From Christensenella sp. UBA3700 (GTDB lineage Bacteria; Bacillota; Clostridia; Christensenellales; UBA3700): a stretch of 15,499 nt of DNA. Below are positions 1 through 9,392 of the stretch, piece by piece. The notes beneath the pieces are model-generated. The model had not been told where the DNA came from and did no database searches. It saw only the letters and a program-made list of their open reading frames with translations. Both the position numbers and the translations under genes were made by a program. Position 1 is the first letter of the stretch. Each line of letters starts with the position of its first letter. The stretch spans positions 1-15,499 of the forward strand of contig DFIJ01000114.1 of assembly GCA_002372775.1 (NCBI GenBank). Reading direction: 5' to 3'.

Positions 1-485
1 TAGTTCTATCTCCAGAAATGAAATCAACTGGTGAAGCAATCGGTTATGACGCATCATTAAATAGAGCTTTATATAAGTCATTAAAGGCATCAGGAACAAG
101 AGTATCAAGTTATGGAACAATCTTAGCTACAATTGCAGATAAAGACAAGGAAGATACATTGCCATTAATTAGAAGATTCTACAACTTAGGATTTAATATT
201 GAAGCTACAACAGGAACAGCTAAGTTCTTGAAAGAGCATGGAATTAAGACAAGAGAAGTTCAAAAACTTTCAGATGGTTCAGAGGAGATTATTGAACATA
301 TTAAGAAAGGTTACGTTACTTATGTAGTTAATACTCAATCTGAAGGTGAGAATATGGATGCTAAGATTATTAGACGTGCAGCAATAGATAATAACATAGC
401 TGTATTTACATGTTTAGATACAGTAAGAGTACTTCTTGATGTTCTTGAAGAGACAACAATGGGTATTGCAACTATAGACGATTAG
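1..485 (+). CDS. carB: Carbamoyl-phosphate synthase large subunit, C-terminal part (5' end outside window)
   Basis: CarB makes carbamoyl phosphate from ammonia (supplied by CarA), bicarbonate and two ATP, feeding pyrimidine and arginine synthesis in the cytoplasm. The reading frame is open from base 3 and starts outside the window; the ATG at 18 is internal, because the preceding codons give VLSPE and then MKSTGEAIG, the conserved CarB segment at the end of the second ATP-grasp unit. The rest is the MGS-like allosteric domain: LATIADKDK, LGFNIEATTGTAKFLKEHGI, a YVVNTQSEG strand, the IRRAAIDNNI helix and a final TCLDTVRVLLDVLEE helix. In the family this domain binds UMP/ornithine-type effectors. 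Only about 160 of some 1,070 residues are visible, so upstream operon partners cannot be seen. A strong terminator follows the stop codon, making carB the last gene of its operon. Identification is very secure. Confidence 0.96.
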   Translation, partial: VLSPEMKSTGEAIGYDASLNRALYKSLKASGTRVSSYGTILATIADKDKEDTLPLIRRFYNLGFNIEATTGTAKFLKEHGIKTREVQKLSDGSEEIIEHIKKGYVTYVVNTQSEGENMDAKIIRRAAIDNNIAVFTCLDTVRVLLDVLEETTMGIATIDD

Positions 486-506
486 TTTATAAATCAAACG
501 ATTATT

Positions 507-542
507 TCCCAGGAGATTTCAAACAACTCCTGGGATTTTTTT
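507..542 (+). terminator. Rho-independent terminator of carB
   Basis: Perfect 8-bp GC-rich arms CCCAGGAG (508-515) and CTCCTGGG (527-534), extended by one T-A pair, with an 11-nt loop and followed by ATTTTTTT. It starts about 20 bases after the carB stop. Confidence 0.93.
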
Positions 543-593
543 ACTTTAGTTAAGTTTAAGAAGATATTGTTATATTTGATATAGGGTTAGCTT

Positions 594-1718
594 ATGGGGG
601 CTTATATGAACAAACTATCTAGAATCGGAATCAGCATTGTGATAGTACTTTTAGTATTATTGTTTTTTGTTTCTTTGGTATTTACTAATGAAGTTTCTGC
701 AAGACGTGTTGCAAAGTCTCCAGATTTTCGTCTTGAGTTGATAAACTTGCCTGAAGCAGATTATTTATTTATCCCATATTTAGATAGTCCTAATAATGTC
801 AGTGTTGCTGACCATAAGATGTATCTTCGTTATTTTTCAGGATTGGATGAAGAATCATATTTTGCGTTAGGGAACGATGAAGACTTACTTGATGATGCAT
901 CTAAGTGTTTTCTTTATACTTTGGAAATCTATGAAATGTTTAGAATACAAGTACCGGGATTTGATTATGCTGAATTTGCTATAGAATATTTACCTGATTC
1001 TAGTGATGATGATAGTGTAGGTTTCTGTCCTTATAATATGGGATATTATCATAATACAACAGAAATTCAATGGGATGCCTATTCAGAATATTATAATGGT
1101 TCTAAAAATCATAATCATATCGAACCATATTTGTATGATATTACTCATGATACTTTTTATTCATTTAATGGATTTGACTATAAATATGAGAATTCAGATA
1201 CAAAATATACAATGGATTATTCGGTAGATAGAAGAAATTTTTCAAATGGCATAGAAGAGGAGCCTATTGAATTTGGCAATTGTTCACCTAATTCAGAAGA
1301 GTGTGAAGATTACGAAGATGATTTTTCTTTTGATGCTAATAGAACAACCTATATAGTATTAAATATAACTCTTGTGTTAAGTTTATTTATTATTGAGTTA
1401 GCAGTAGCGTATATTTTTGGTTTTGATAAACGCTCTTTAAAAATTGTAGCTTTGGCTGATGCTGTTGGCTGTGCGATTTTGACTGCGATACTATATGCAT
1501 TAGTCAAAATATACTATTCAAGCTCATTGTTGGAAATTTTGTTGCTAGTGACAATAGTTGCAATATTTGTTTTAAAACCTGTAATTTACCAATTCACGTG
1601 TAATAGTAGAAAACTTGGAAGAAAAGGAATATATGGAGTTGGTTTATTAGCAAATATTTTAAGTTTTGGTTTTTGTACTATTGTTATATATTTCTTTGGC
1701 TATCTTCAATTAATCTAA
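594..1718 (+). CDS. Uncharacterised membrane protein with acidic, tyrosine-rich extracytoplasmic domain
   Basis: I do not recognise this family and assign no function. Visible architecture of the 374-residue product: a hydrophobic N-terminal segment (about 9-31) that reads as a signal anchor; about 220 polar residues (32-252) very rich in Asp, Glu, Tyr and Asn, with four cysteines (105, 145, 230, 237) that could form disulfides; then four probable membrane helices (about 253-276, 284-306, 312-334, 346-370). The simplest topology puts the polar domain outside the cell. Two starts are plausible: ATG 594, preceded by a weak AGGG, or ATG 606, preceded by GGGGG five bases away, which would shorten the protein by four residues. 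It stands alone between the carB terminator and a terminator shared with convergent galT. It shows no enzymatic motif. It could be a lineage-specific surface or sensory protein. The coding call is good; the function is unknown. Confidence 0.8.
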   Translation: MGAYMNKLSRIGISIVIVLLVLLFFVSLVFTNEVSARRVAKSPDFRLELINLPEADYLFIPYLDSPNNVSVADHKMYLRYFSGLDEESYFALGNDEDLLDDASKCFLYTLEIYEMFRIQVPGFDYAEFAIEYLPDSSDDDSVGFCPYNMGYYHNTTEIQWDAYSEYYNGSKNHNHIEPYLYDITHDTFYSFNGFDYKYENSDTKYTMDYSVDRRNFSNGIEEEPIEFGNCSPNSEECEDYEDDFSFDANRTTYIVLNITLVLSLFIIELAVAYIFGFDKRSLKIVALADAVGCAILTAILYALVKIYYSSSLLEILLLVTIVAIFVLKPVIYQFTCNSRKLGRKGIYGVGLLANILSFGFCTIVIYFFGYLQLI

Positions 1719-1737
1719 TATGTGTCTATTATAAAAC

Positions 1738-1768
1738 GGAAAGCGAATCGATTTGATTCGCTTTTCTC
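1738..1768. terminator. Bidirectional terminator between the membrane protein gene and galT
   Basis: Perfect 10-bp inverted repeat AAAGCGAATC (1740-1749) and GATTCGCTTT (1755-1764) with a 5-nt loop. The flanks are T-rich on plus (CTTTTCTCATATTTC) and weaker on minus (TTTCCGTTTTAT). It lies between the convergent stop codons at 1718 and 1790, so it probably serves both genes. Confidence 0.8.
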
Positions 1769-1789
1769 ATATTTCTCTTGTTATAATCT

Positions 1790-3328
1790 CTAAATCTTTT
1801 TTAATCCTAAGCCTTGTTGCATGAATTTATCAAAAGCGGCTTGGCCAACGCTTGTATTTTTAAATACAGCAGTGCATTCAAGAATTTCTTCGCAAGCTTT
1901 ATTAACATATGATTTAACGGCTAATTCTGCCTTCTCATCAGTATTGTTGAATCCATATTCATTTGTTAATTCAACAATCATGTCTTTATGTTTAGCAAGC
2001 ATATTATCTGGATTAGATAAATCATTTATATCTAACTCCTTCTTGCCTTCTAGATATTCTTTAATTCCTTCGAATTCTTTCTTTAATCTTGCAGGTAAGA
2101 TGAATAAGCCCATTGCTTCAATAAGTCCAATACCTTCTTTCTTAATGTGGTGTAAGTGTGGTGCAGCATGGAAAATACCATCTGGGAACTTATCATCTGT
2201 TCTATTGTTTCTTAGAATTAAATCAAGAACATAAGTAGTTCCTTCTTTTCTTGCTATTGGTGTTACAGCATTATGAATATCTGTAGTTTTTGCTAAAACG
2301 CCTACAGATTCATCTGAATAGTTTTGCCAAATATCAAAAGCTTCTCCAGCAAATTTTAATAGGTTTTCTTTATTCTCGCTCTCGATATGTACAACAGAGT
2401 TGTACCAATCCAAAATATATACTCTCACGTCACTGTAATTTGCTGCCTTATATTCTTGTCTATTCTTTGCTTTAAACATTGGAAGAACTTTATCTCCGCC
2501 TTGGTAATGATCATGTGCAAGAATAGAACCACCAACGATAGGTAGTGAAGCATTTGAACCTAAGAAATAGTAAGGGAAGATATCTGTGAAATCTACAAGT
2601 CTTACAAAAGTTTCTTTTGTAACATTCATAGGTCTATGTTCGTTACATAATGCAATTAGGTGCTCATTAAAATATTGATATGGGCTATATTGCATTGACC
2701 AATCTTCTTTGTTTAGTGTAATTGGAATTGTTCTTAGTGTTTGTCTTGCTGGCCAAGAAACATTGCCTGCAAAACCAACGTTTTCAATACATAACATACA
2801 TGCAGGATATCCTGTCTTTGGCTTGGATTTTTCTAGAGCGATTTGCTTTGGATCTTTTTCTGGTTTAGATAGGTTAATTGTTATACCAATTTCACCAATT
2901 GAACCTGTATGAGTCCATTTAATATTCTTGTTAATATCTGGAACTCTAATATAGTTTGAATTCTTACAAATATTAAAGAACCAATCTGTTGCTGCTTTAA
3001 CGCCATCTTTATGAGCGATCTTTGTGAACTCTTCAATAGTTGCAGATGGTGTTAGTGAACATAAACCAAATACTCTCGTTTCAAAACGAATCTTTTCGTT
3101 TTCTTCAATCATGTTATTTTCTAGTGCATATTGAATAATCTTATCCATAACTTCTTCTTGGAAGTTTTCTGGGTATGATGTTGCTTTTGGTGCAGGTGTA
3201 TCTAGTTTAAATAAATCTAGTAAGGAATTTGTTACGAAATAAAAATCAGCATCTTTTAAAGATAGATTCTTTTGAGCAAATAAAACAAGCTCACTTAATT
3301 TAACTTTTAATTCTTCTGTAGATATCAT
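1790..3328 (-). CDS. galT: UDP-glucose--hexose-1-phosphate uridylyltransferase (class II GalT)
   Basis: GalT exchanges UMP between UDP-glucose and galactose-1-phosphate, the second step of the Leloir galactose pathway, using a covalent uridylyl-histidine. The 512-residue length and sequence fit the Gram-positive class II family rather than the roughly 350-residue E. coli type. Visible marks are the Cys pair ACMLCIENVGF (176-186), the strand SLPIVGGSILAHDHYQGG (261-278) with the HDHYQGG active-site motif at 272-278, and the C-terminal APHLHHIKKEGIGLIEAMGLF block. The ATG at 3328 has GAGG five bases upstream. It is transcribed away from galK, so the two enzymes share a divergent control region. 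No galE or galM is in the window. The product is complete with no missing key residue that I can see. Confidence 0.95.
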   Translation of the reverse strand: MISTEELKVKLSELVLFAQKNLSLKDADFYFVTNSLLDLFKLDTPAPKATSYPENFQEEVMDKIIQYALENNMIEENEKIRFETRVFGLCSLTPSATIEEFTKIAHKDGVKAATDWFFNICKNSNYIRVPDINKNIKWTHTGSIGEIGITINLSKPEKDPKQIALEKSKPKTGYPACMLCIENVGFAGNVSWPARQTLRTIPITLNKEDWSMQYSPYQYFNEHLIALCNEHRPMNVTKETFVRLVDFTDIFPYYFLGSNASLPIVGGSILAHDHYQGGDKVLPMFKAKNRQEYKAANYSDVRVYILDWYNSVVHIESENKENLLKFAGEAFDIWQNYSDESVGVLAKTTDIHNAVTPIARKEGTTYVLDLILRNNRTDDKFPDGIFHAAPHLHHIKKEGIGLIEAMGLFILPARLKKEFEGIKEYLEGKKELDINDLSNPDNMLAKHKDMIVELTNEYGFNNTDEKAELAVKSYVNKACEEILECTAVFKNTSVGQAAFDKFMQQGLGLKKI

Positions 3329-3357
3329 ATAAACCTCAACGCTATTTTAATAACATA

Positions 3358-3386
3358 ATTATATTATTTTTATTCAAAACTAGCAA
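3358..3386 (-). promoter_or_regulatory. Promoter of galT
   Basis: On the minus strand TTGCTA (3386-3381), a 17-base spacer, then a perfect TATAAT (3363-3358). Transcription would start near 3351, giving a leader of about 23 bases before the galT ATG. A 13-bp palindrome, CAATT-GAG-AATTG (3384-3396), overlaps the -35 box and may be an operator. Confidence 0.7.
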
Positions 3387-3461
3387 TTGAGAATTGTGCC
3401 TATAGGTGTTTAATATCTTAGAATTTAAGGACTTTTTCGTGTATGCGTAAAATATATAAAT

Positions 3462-3491
3462 ATTTACATAGTAAATGTAGTGTGATACAAT
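3462..3491 (+). promoter_or_regulatory. Promoter and possible operator of the galK-lgt-pncB operon
   Basis: TTTACA (3463-3468), 17-base spacer, TACAAT (3486-3491) preceded by TGA, an extended -10 form. A perfect palindrome ATTTAC-ATA-GTAAAT (3462-3476) covers the -35 box. An imperfect inverted repeat TTTTTCG...CGTAAAA lies just upstream (3433-3452). These are candidate binding sites for a galactose regulator of unknown type; none matches a consensus I can name with confidence. Confidence 0.72.
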
Positions 3492-3523
3492 AAATGAGCA
3501 AAATTTAAATAAAGAGGTGTAGT

Positions 3524-4768
3524 ATGCTTTCATTACAAAACAATCAAAAGTTTATTGAAGCTTGTAAACTACTATATAACACTCAAGATATTCAATATCA
3601 AGCTAAGCGTTATGAGAATCTTTATGATTTACATACAAAGAAATATGGCAATGGTGGAAAGTTCTTTTCTTCTCCAGGTCGTATTGAATTATTAGGAAAT
3701 CACACAGACCACAATAATGGTAAAGTATTATGTGCATCTATTTCTGTAGATACACTTGCTTGTGTTACTCCATATGATGGAAAGATTATTATTGATTCAA
3801 TTGGATATCCACCGGTTGAAATTGATTTAAATGATTTAGAGATTCATAAAGAAGATTTTGGTAAATCAGAAGGAATGGTTAGAGGAACAGTAGCTTACTT
3901 TAAACAAAACGGTTACAAGATTGGTGGTTTTGCTGCTACAACTACATCTGATGTATTTAAGGGTGCAGGTGTTTCTTCATCAGCTGCTTTTGAAGTACTT
4001 GTAGCTGAAATTTTAAATCAATTATTCAATGATGGAAAATTAGATGCAATTACAAAGGCAAAAGCTGCGCACCTTGCAGAAAGTGAATATTATGGTAAGC
4101 CTTGTGGTCTTTTAGACCAATCTGCTATTGCTATTGGTGGAGTTTCATATATTGATTTTAAATCAACAACAAATCCAAAAGTAGAGCAAATTAAATGGGG
4201 CCTTGATGATGTTGCTATCGCAATTACAAATACTGGTGGCGACCATGCAAATCTAACAGATCAATATGCTGCTATTCGTGAAGAAATGGAAGCGGTTGCT
4301 AAGTGCTTAGGTGCTAAGAAATTAAGAAAAGTAAAAGAAGAAAAGTTCTATGATTCTATTAAGGAATTAAGAGAAAAGGTATCAGATAGAGCAATTGAAA
4401 GAGCAATTCATTACTACAACGAAAATAAGAGAGTAGATGTTGCTGCTAAGGCTTTAAAGAAAAACAATGCAAAGAAGTATTTTGCAATGGTTAATGAATC
4501 TGGACAATCTTCTCAATTATTATTACAAAATGCATATGCTAATGGATCTACATCACAACCAATCGTTCTTGGCGTTACTTTAGCTAAGAGAGTTGATGGT
4601 GTTCTCGCTTCTCGTTTAATGGGTGGAGGTTTTGCAGGCTGCACACTTTCATTTATTAAGAAGGATGCTTTAAAAGATTTCGACGAGCAAATGTATAAAG
4701 TGTTTGGCAAGGAGAATGTATATAATATTTCAGTTAGAAATGTTGGTACATGTAAGGTAGATTTATAA
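3524..4768 (+). CDS. galK: Galactokinase
   Basis: GalK phosphorylates galactose at C1 with ATP, the first Leloir step, in the cytoplasm. The 414-residue protein has the three GHMP-kinase motifs in order: the sugar-binding signature PGRIELLGNHTDHNNG (51-66), the phosphate-binding loop GAGVSSSAAFE (147-157), and the C-terminal MGGGFAGCT (366-374). The probable catalytic aspartate is D199 in GKPCGLLDQSAI. The signature reads NHTDH where the best-known galactokinases read EHTDY, a variant I associate with clostridial galactokinases. The ATG at 3524 has GAGG six to seven bases upstream. The stop codon overlaps the lgt start (TAATG at 4766). It is the divergent partner of galT, so the two act together, with galE supplied elsewhere. 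Galactokinase is far more likely than another GHMP kinase because of the galT neighbour and the long N-terminal segment. Confidence 0.95.
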   Translation: MLSLQNNQKFIEACKLLYNTQDIQYQAKRYENLYDLHTKKYGNGGKFFSSPGRIELLGNHTDHNNGKVLCASISVDTLACVTPYDGKIIIDSIGYPPVEIDLNDLEIHKEDFGKSEGMVRGTVAYFKQNGYKIGGFAATTTSDVFKGAGVSSSAAFEVLVAEILNQLFNDGKLDAITKAKAAHLAESEYYGKPCGLLDQSAIAIGGVSYIDFKSTTNPKVEQIKWGLDDVAIAITNTGGDHANLTDQYAAIREEMEAVAKCLGAKKLRKVKEEKFYDSIKELREKVSDRAIERAIHYYNENKRVDVAAKALKKNNAKKYFAMVNESGQSSQLLLQNAYANGSTSQPIVLGVTLAKRVDGVLASRLMGGGFAGCTLSFIKKDALKDFDEQMYKVFGKENVYNISVRNVGTCKVDL

Positions 4769-5796
4769 TGTTTGATTTAGCTTTATCTATAAACAAGATT
4801 GCTTTCTCTATAGGTGGATTAGATATAGCATGGTATGGAATTATAGTCACATCAGGTATTGTACTTGGACTATTCACATTTCTATATATGTGTAAGCAAC
4901 AAAATATTGATGAAGATTTTTCTTTATCAATGTTCTTAGTTACTGTAATATTTGCTGTAGCATTCTGTAGAATTTTCTATGTTGTACCAAGAATAGGAAC
5001 AACATATACAACATTTAAAGAAGCTATAAATATACGTGAAGGCGGAATGACTATCGTTGGTGGTATCTTCGGTGGTGTTCTTGCTATTACGCTTATAACA
5101 CTTGTTTCTAGAAAGTATCACTTTGTTAAATTAACAGACACAGCCGTTATGCCAGTTATGGTTGGACAAATTATTGGTAGATGGGGTAATTATATGAACC
5201 AAGAGTTGTTTGGTTTACAAATAACAAATGAATCATTCCAACATTTCCCATTTGCTGTATATATTGAGAATCCAGCTTCTCATTATTCTGGATATGAACC
5301 AGGATGGTATTGTGCATTATTCTTCTATGAAGGAGTTTTAAACTTTATAGGTCTTGCTGTATTAATGTATGTTTACCATAAATACAAGAATAAAATTAAG
5401 CCAGGAACAATTACTCTTGGTTATCTAATTTGGTATGGTCTAGTTAGAGGTTCTCTAGAATTCTTAAAGATTGACCACGTTACATTAGGTAATACAGGTA
5501 TTGGAACTATACAAATTATTTGCTATGTTATGGCTGCAATATGTATAGTATTATTGGTTCTTTTATATACGAATAAAATCTACTTTGAGTCAAAGTCATT
5601 CCAAACTGTTATAGATAAAAGATGGGATGAAATCAAAGCAAAGATGGAAATAGATGCAAACAAAAGAAGAGAAATAGTAGATAAAGTTGCTGATACTACG
5701 GTAGATACAACCAACGCGCAAAATAGCGAAGTGACAGAAAATTCTGTTGCGAATGACAAAATCGAGGATGCTAGTAAAACTAGCAATAAGGAATAA
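4768..5796 (+). CDS. lgt: Prolipoprotein diacylglyceryl transferase
   Basis: Lgt transfers diacylglycerol from phosphatidylglycerol to the lipobox cysteine of prolipoproteins in the cytoplasmic membrane, the step before signal peptidase II (lspA is at 14625). Diagnostic features are WYGIIVTSGIVLG in the first membrane helix (22-34), the IREGGMTIVGGIFGG segment (89-103) and the signature GRWGNYMNQELFG (137-149). Several further membrane helices end near residue 270. The protein has 342 residues; most Lgt proteins have about 260-290. The excess is a hydrophilic, charged tail (about 278-342) rich in Lys, Asp, Thr and Asn, probably cytoplasmic and disordered. The start overlaps the galK stop by one base and its stop overlaps the pncB ATG by one base, so translation is likely coupled. 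Confidence 0.95.
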   Translation: MFDLALSINKIAFSIGGLDIAWYGIIVTSGIVLGLFTFLYMCKQQNIDEDFSLSMFLVTVIFAVAFCRIFYVVPRIGTTYTTFKEAINIREGGMTIVGGIFGGVLAITLITLVSRKYHFVKLTDTAVMPVMVGQIIGRWGNYMNQELFGLQITNESFQHFPFAVYIENPASHYSGYEPGWYCALFFYEGVLNFIGLAVLMYVYHKYKNKIKPGTITLGYLIWYGLVRGSLEFLKIDHVTLGNTGIGTIQIICYVMAAICIVLLVLLYTNKIYFESKSFQTVIDKRWDEIKAKMEIDANKRREIVDKVADTTVDTTNAQNSEVTENSVANDKIEDASKTSNKE

Positions 5797-7226
5797 TGAG
5801 AAATCTAACATTACTTACAGATCTTTATCAATTAACTATGATGTACGGATACAGCAAAAACGGTCAAATGAACAAAACTGCTGTGTTTGACGTGTTCTAC
5901 AGAGGAATTGGTAATAACTATGCAATAGCTTGTGGTCTTGAACAAGTTGTTGATTATGTAACAAATTTAAAGTTCGAAAAAGACGATATAGAGTATTTAC
6001 GCTCTAAGAAATTGTTTGACGAAGATTTTCTAAAGCTATTAGAAGATTTTAAATTTACAGGCGATATTTATTCTGTGCCAGAAGGTACAGTTGTATTCCC
6101 ACAAGAACCAATCTTGACTGTTAAAGCAAGATTATTTGAAGCACAATTAATTGAAACAGCAATTCTTTGTATTTTAAATCACCAAACATTAATTGCTACA
6201 AAGACAGCAAAAGTTATCTATGCTGCTAATGGTGCTCCTGTTGCTGAATTCGGTTTAAGAAGAGCTCAAGGTCCAGATGCTGGTATCTATGGTGCTCGTG
6301 CTGCAGTTATTGCAGGATGTGCTTCTACATCAAACGTTCTTGCTGGTAAGATGTTCAATATTCCAATTAGTGGAACTCATGCTCATGCTTGGGTTATGAG
6401 CTTCCCATCAGAATATGATGCATTTAAAGCTTATGCTGATATGTATCCAGATACATGTCTACTTCTTTGCGATACATATGATACATTACGTTCAGGTGTT
6501 CCTAACGCAATTAAGGTGTTCAAAGAATTAAGAGCAGCAGGTCATGAACCAATTGGTATTAGATTAGACTCAGGTGACTTAGCATATCTATCTCAAGAAG
6601 CTAGAAAGATGTTAGACGAAGCAGGATTCCCAAATGCAAAGATTTGTGCATCTGGTGATATTGATGAAACAGTATTAATGTCTTTAGCATCTCAAGGAGC
6701 TAAGATTGATACTTATGGTATTGGTACTAAGCTAATCACATCTATGGATTGCCCATCACTTGGTGGTGTATACAAGATGAGTGCTATTGAAGATGATAAG
6801 GGTGTATTACAACCAAGATTAAAGATGAGTGATACTCCAGGTAAGATTACAAATCCAGGATTTAAGAAGATTGTAAGAATCTATGATGAAAATTCTAATA
6901 AAGCACTTGCAGATTTAATTTGTTTACAAGAAGAAAAGTTTGACGGTTTACAAGAACTTGAAATCTTTGATCCAAACTTCACATACAAGAGAAAGACAAT
7001 TACTAACTTCTATGTAAAGGAATTAACAACAAAGATTATTGATAATGGTAAGTTGGTTTATAAGCTACCAACAGTTCAAGAGATTTCTAAGTATCATAAG
7101 GAATCTTATGGTGAATTCTGGAACGAATATAAGAGATTATTAAACCCACATATTTATAAGGTTGACTTATCTCAAAAGTTATATGATATAAAGCAAGAAT
7201 TACTTGCAAAGAATAGTAAGAAATAA
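5796..7226 (+). CDS. pncB: Nicotinate phosphoribosyltransferase
   Basis: This enzyme joins nicotinate to PRPP with ATP assistance to form nicotinate mononucleotide, the entry step of the Preiss-Handler NAD salvage route. The 476-residue length fits the Gram-positive long form. Clear family segments are LLTDLYQLTMMYGY near the N-terminus, EFGLRRAQGPDAGIYGARAA, SGTHAHAWVMSFPSE (which carries the family's active-site histidine in the THAHAW context), the RLDSGDLAYLS strand and ASGDIDE, and GIGTKLITS, which lines the phosphate site. ATG 5796 overlaps the lgt stop (TAATG), with AAGGA only three bases upstream. A small perfect hairpin (5770-5784) precedes that site. It is the last gene of the galK-lgt-pncB unit and is followed by a strong terminator. 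No defects are seen. Confidence 0.95.
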   Translation: MRNLTLLTDLYQLTMMYGYSKNGQMNKTAVFDVFYRGIGNNYAIACGLEQVVDYVTNLKFEKDDIEYLRSKKLFDEDFLKLLEDFKFTGDIYSVPEGTVVFPQEPILTVKARLFEAQLIETAILCILNHQTLIATKTAKVIYAANGAPVAEFGLRRAQGPDAGIYGARAAVIAGCASTSNVLAGKMFNIPISGTHAHAWVMSFPSEYDAFKAYADMYPDTCLLLCDTYDTLRSGVPNAIKVFKELRAAGHEPIGIRLDSGDLAYLSQEARKMLDEAGFPNAKICASGDIDETVLMSLASQGAKIDTYGIGTKLITSMDCPSLGGVYKMSAIEDDKGVLQPRLKMSDTPGKITNPGFKKIVRIYDENSNKALADLICLQEEKFDGLQELEIFDPNFTYKRKTITNFYVKELTTKIIDNGKLVYKLPTVQEISKYHKESYGEFWNEYKRLLNPHIYKVDLSQKLYDIKQELLAKNSKK

Positions 7227-7246
7227 TTATTAGTATTGTTTATTGG

Positions 7247-7285
7247 AATAGACTCAGTATTACAACAAACTGAGTCTATTTTTTT
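7247..7285 (+). terminator. Terminator of the galK-lgt-pncB operon
   Basis: Perfect 11-bp arms AATAGACTCAG (7247-7257) and CTGAGTCTATT (7270-7280) with a 12-nt loop, running into a T tract to 7285, about 20 bases after the pncB stop. Confidence 0.93.
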
Positions 7286-7287
7286 AC

Positions 7288-7320
7288 AAAAAAAACTCCG
7301 GGCCCGAAGGTTACCGGAGT
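7288..7320 (-). terminator. Terminator of the groES-groEL operon
   Basis: On the minus strand ACTCCGG (7320-7314) pairs with CCGGAGT (7301-7295), with a possible inner CC-TTCG-GG stem, followed by seven T. It lies 24 bases beyond the groEL stop and faces the pncB terminator tail to tail. Confidence 0.92.
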
Positions 7321-7344
7321 GCAATCCATATTATAGATTATTTA

Positions 7345-8982
<1,638 letters not shown>

Positions 8983-8985
8983 CTA

Positions 8986-9273
8986 TTAGTCACTAATAAT
9001 AGCAAGAACATCAGATTGCTTTATGATAGTAACATCTAAGTCTTCTAACTTAAATTCGCTGCCACTATACTTGCTATATAGAATGTGATCTCCAACTTTA
9101 ACTTCCATTTTTACTTCTTTACCATCAATAAGTCCACCAGGACCAACAGCTACAACTTCTGCAACTTGTGGCTTTTCTTGAGCAGATGTAGGTAAATAAA
9201 GACCGCTAGCTGTCTTTTCTTCTGCCTCTAGTGCTTTTACAACAATTTTGTCAAACAATGGTTTAATTGTCAT
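8986..9273 (-). CDS. groES: Co-chaperonin GroES (Hsp10)
   Basis: GroES forms the heptameric lid of the GroEL chamber. The 95-residue length is standard. Family segments are MTIKPLFDKIVVK at the start, the mobile loop EEKTASGLYLP that docks on GroEL, AEVVAVGPGG, and KVGDHILYSKYSGSEFK. The ATG at 9273 has a strong AGGAGG eight bases upstream. It is the first gene of the groES-groEL operon, directly downstream of a CIRCE-like operator. Confidence 0.98.
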   Translation of the reverse strand: MTIKPLFDKIVVKALEAEEKTASGLYLPTSAQEKPQVAEVVAVGPGGLIDGKEVKMEVKVGDHILYSKYSGSEFKLEDLDVTIIKQSDVLAIISD

Positions 9274-9306
9274 ACAAAATACCTCCTAAAACTATTTAAA
9301 TTTAGT

Positions 9307-9333
9307 TTAGCACTCTAAACCTTCGATTGCTAA
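9307..9333. promoter_or_regulatory. CIRCE operator (HrcA-binding), one arm degenerate
   Basis: TTAGCACTC, nine bases, GATTGCTAA. The consensus known for Bacillota is TTAGCACTC-N9-GAGTGCTAA, so the first arm is perfect and the second has one T for G change. It lies in the groES leader, 34-60 bases upstream of the ATG and just downstream of the predicted start point, as expected for HrcA heat-shock repression. Confidence 0.9.
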
Positions 9334-9344
9334 ATTCATAGTGT

Positions 9345-9373
9345 ATTATACAATAATAACCATTTAAAGTAAA
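9345..9373 (-). promoter_or_regulatory. Promoter of groES-groEL
   Basis: Minus strand TTTACT (9373-9368), 17-base spacer, perfect TATAAT (9350-9345). The start point near 9338 places the CIRCE element at the very beginning of the transcript. Confidence 0.78.
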
Positions 9374-9392
9374 TACTTTTCAAAGATATATT

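Noticed and set aside
1821..2234. 137-codon plus frame opposite galT
   Set aside because: Shadow of the galT coding strand; no ribosome site and no recognisable protein.
3342..3533. 63-codon minus frame across the gal intergenic region
   Set aside because: It starts inside galK on the opposite strand and runs through both gal promoters; no ribosome site and an AT-driven composition.
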